A DNA stretch of 24,863 bases from positions 1 through 24,863 of the forward strand of contig CANHTE010000001.1 of NCBI GenBank assembly GCA_947462945.1, in the 5' to 3' direction. The stretch is from Acetobacteraceae bacterium (lineage in GTDB: Bacteria > Pseudomonadota > Alphaproteobacteria > Acetobacterales > Acetobacteraceae). Of the stretch, positions 23,892 through 24,863 are shown piece by piece. A model generated the notes under the pieces. It was not told where the DNA came from and searched no databases. It saw only the letters and a program-made list of their open reading frames with translations. Each line of letters begins with the position of its first letter. The stretch's first letter is position 1. Made by a program: the position numbers and the translations under genes.

Positions 23892-24863
<972 letters not shown>

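Overview
The window is GC-rich chromosomal DNA. It most likely comes from an acetic-acid-bacterium-like alphaproteobacterium (Acetobacteraceae, Roseomonas type, or a close rhodospirillalean). This is inferred from the codon bias, the pqqABCDE locus with separate pqqC and pqqD, the short PhaC-type synthase beside phaR, the tripartite tricarboxylate transporter (TTT) genes and the tuf-tRNA-Trp-secE-nusG order. I found no insertion sequence, phage, CRISPR array or plasmid function.

Positions 1-8200: the 5' part of asd (minus) diverges from a chemoreceptor that ends in a PilZ-like domain. Next comes a compact plus-strand PQQ operon, pqqA-pqqB-pqqC-pqqD-pqqE. A perfect GC hairpin separates pqqA from pqqB. 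Between pqqB and pqqC lies a 25-codon reading frame that is a diverged duplicate of the start of pqqC and overlaps both neighbours by 4 nt. No pqqF is seen. zapE and a small secreted Arg/Ala/Thr-rich protein of unknown function follow.

Positions 8200-13400: a short stretch holds a 16-bp palindrome, an 11-bp hairpin that covers a strong ribosome binding site, and a 57-codon remnant of a Bug/TctC-type solute-binding protein. It leads into an unusual Sua5/YciO-family paralogue. Then come TCA-cycle genes: mdh, a metallophosphoesterase, sucC and sucD. The sucD downstream region carries a cluster of hairpins that look like a REP-type element.

Positions 13400-19400: a minus-strand pair (an AAE3/Pcs60-like acyl-CoA synthetase translationally coupled to a PanE/ApbA-family reductase) diverges from a plus-strand TTT system, tctC-tctB-tctA. 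The shared promoter region contains nested inverted repeats. The layout suggests uptake of an unidentified carboxylate and its activation to a CoA thioester. The tctB-tctA gap of about 200 bp is filled with REP-like hairpins.

Positions 19400-22720: a polyhydroxyalkanoate locus. A small PhaE-like or unknown protein, a PhaC-type synthase and phaA (thiolase) read on the minus strand; the regulator phaR reads divergently, with a TGC-N3-GCA site in its promoter region. The first two genes overlap out of frame by 233 nt, and the overlap contains a 12-bp tandem repeat.

Positions 22720-24863: on the minus strand tuf (5' truncated), tRNA-Trp(CCA), secE (TTG start) and nusG. nusG is followed directly by convergent phaR, so the usual nusG-rplK junction is absent here.

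No wholly new multi-gene system could be established. The most unusual structures are the pqqC 5' duplication, the dual-coded phaE-like/phaC overlap, and the hairpin-controlled Bug remnant next to the Sua5-like gene.
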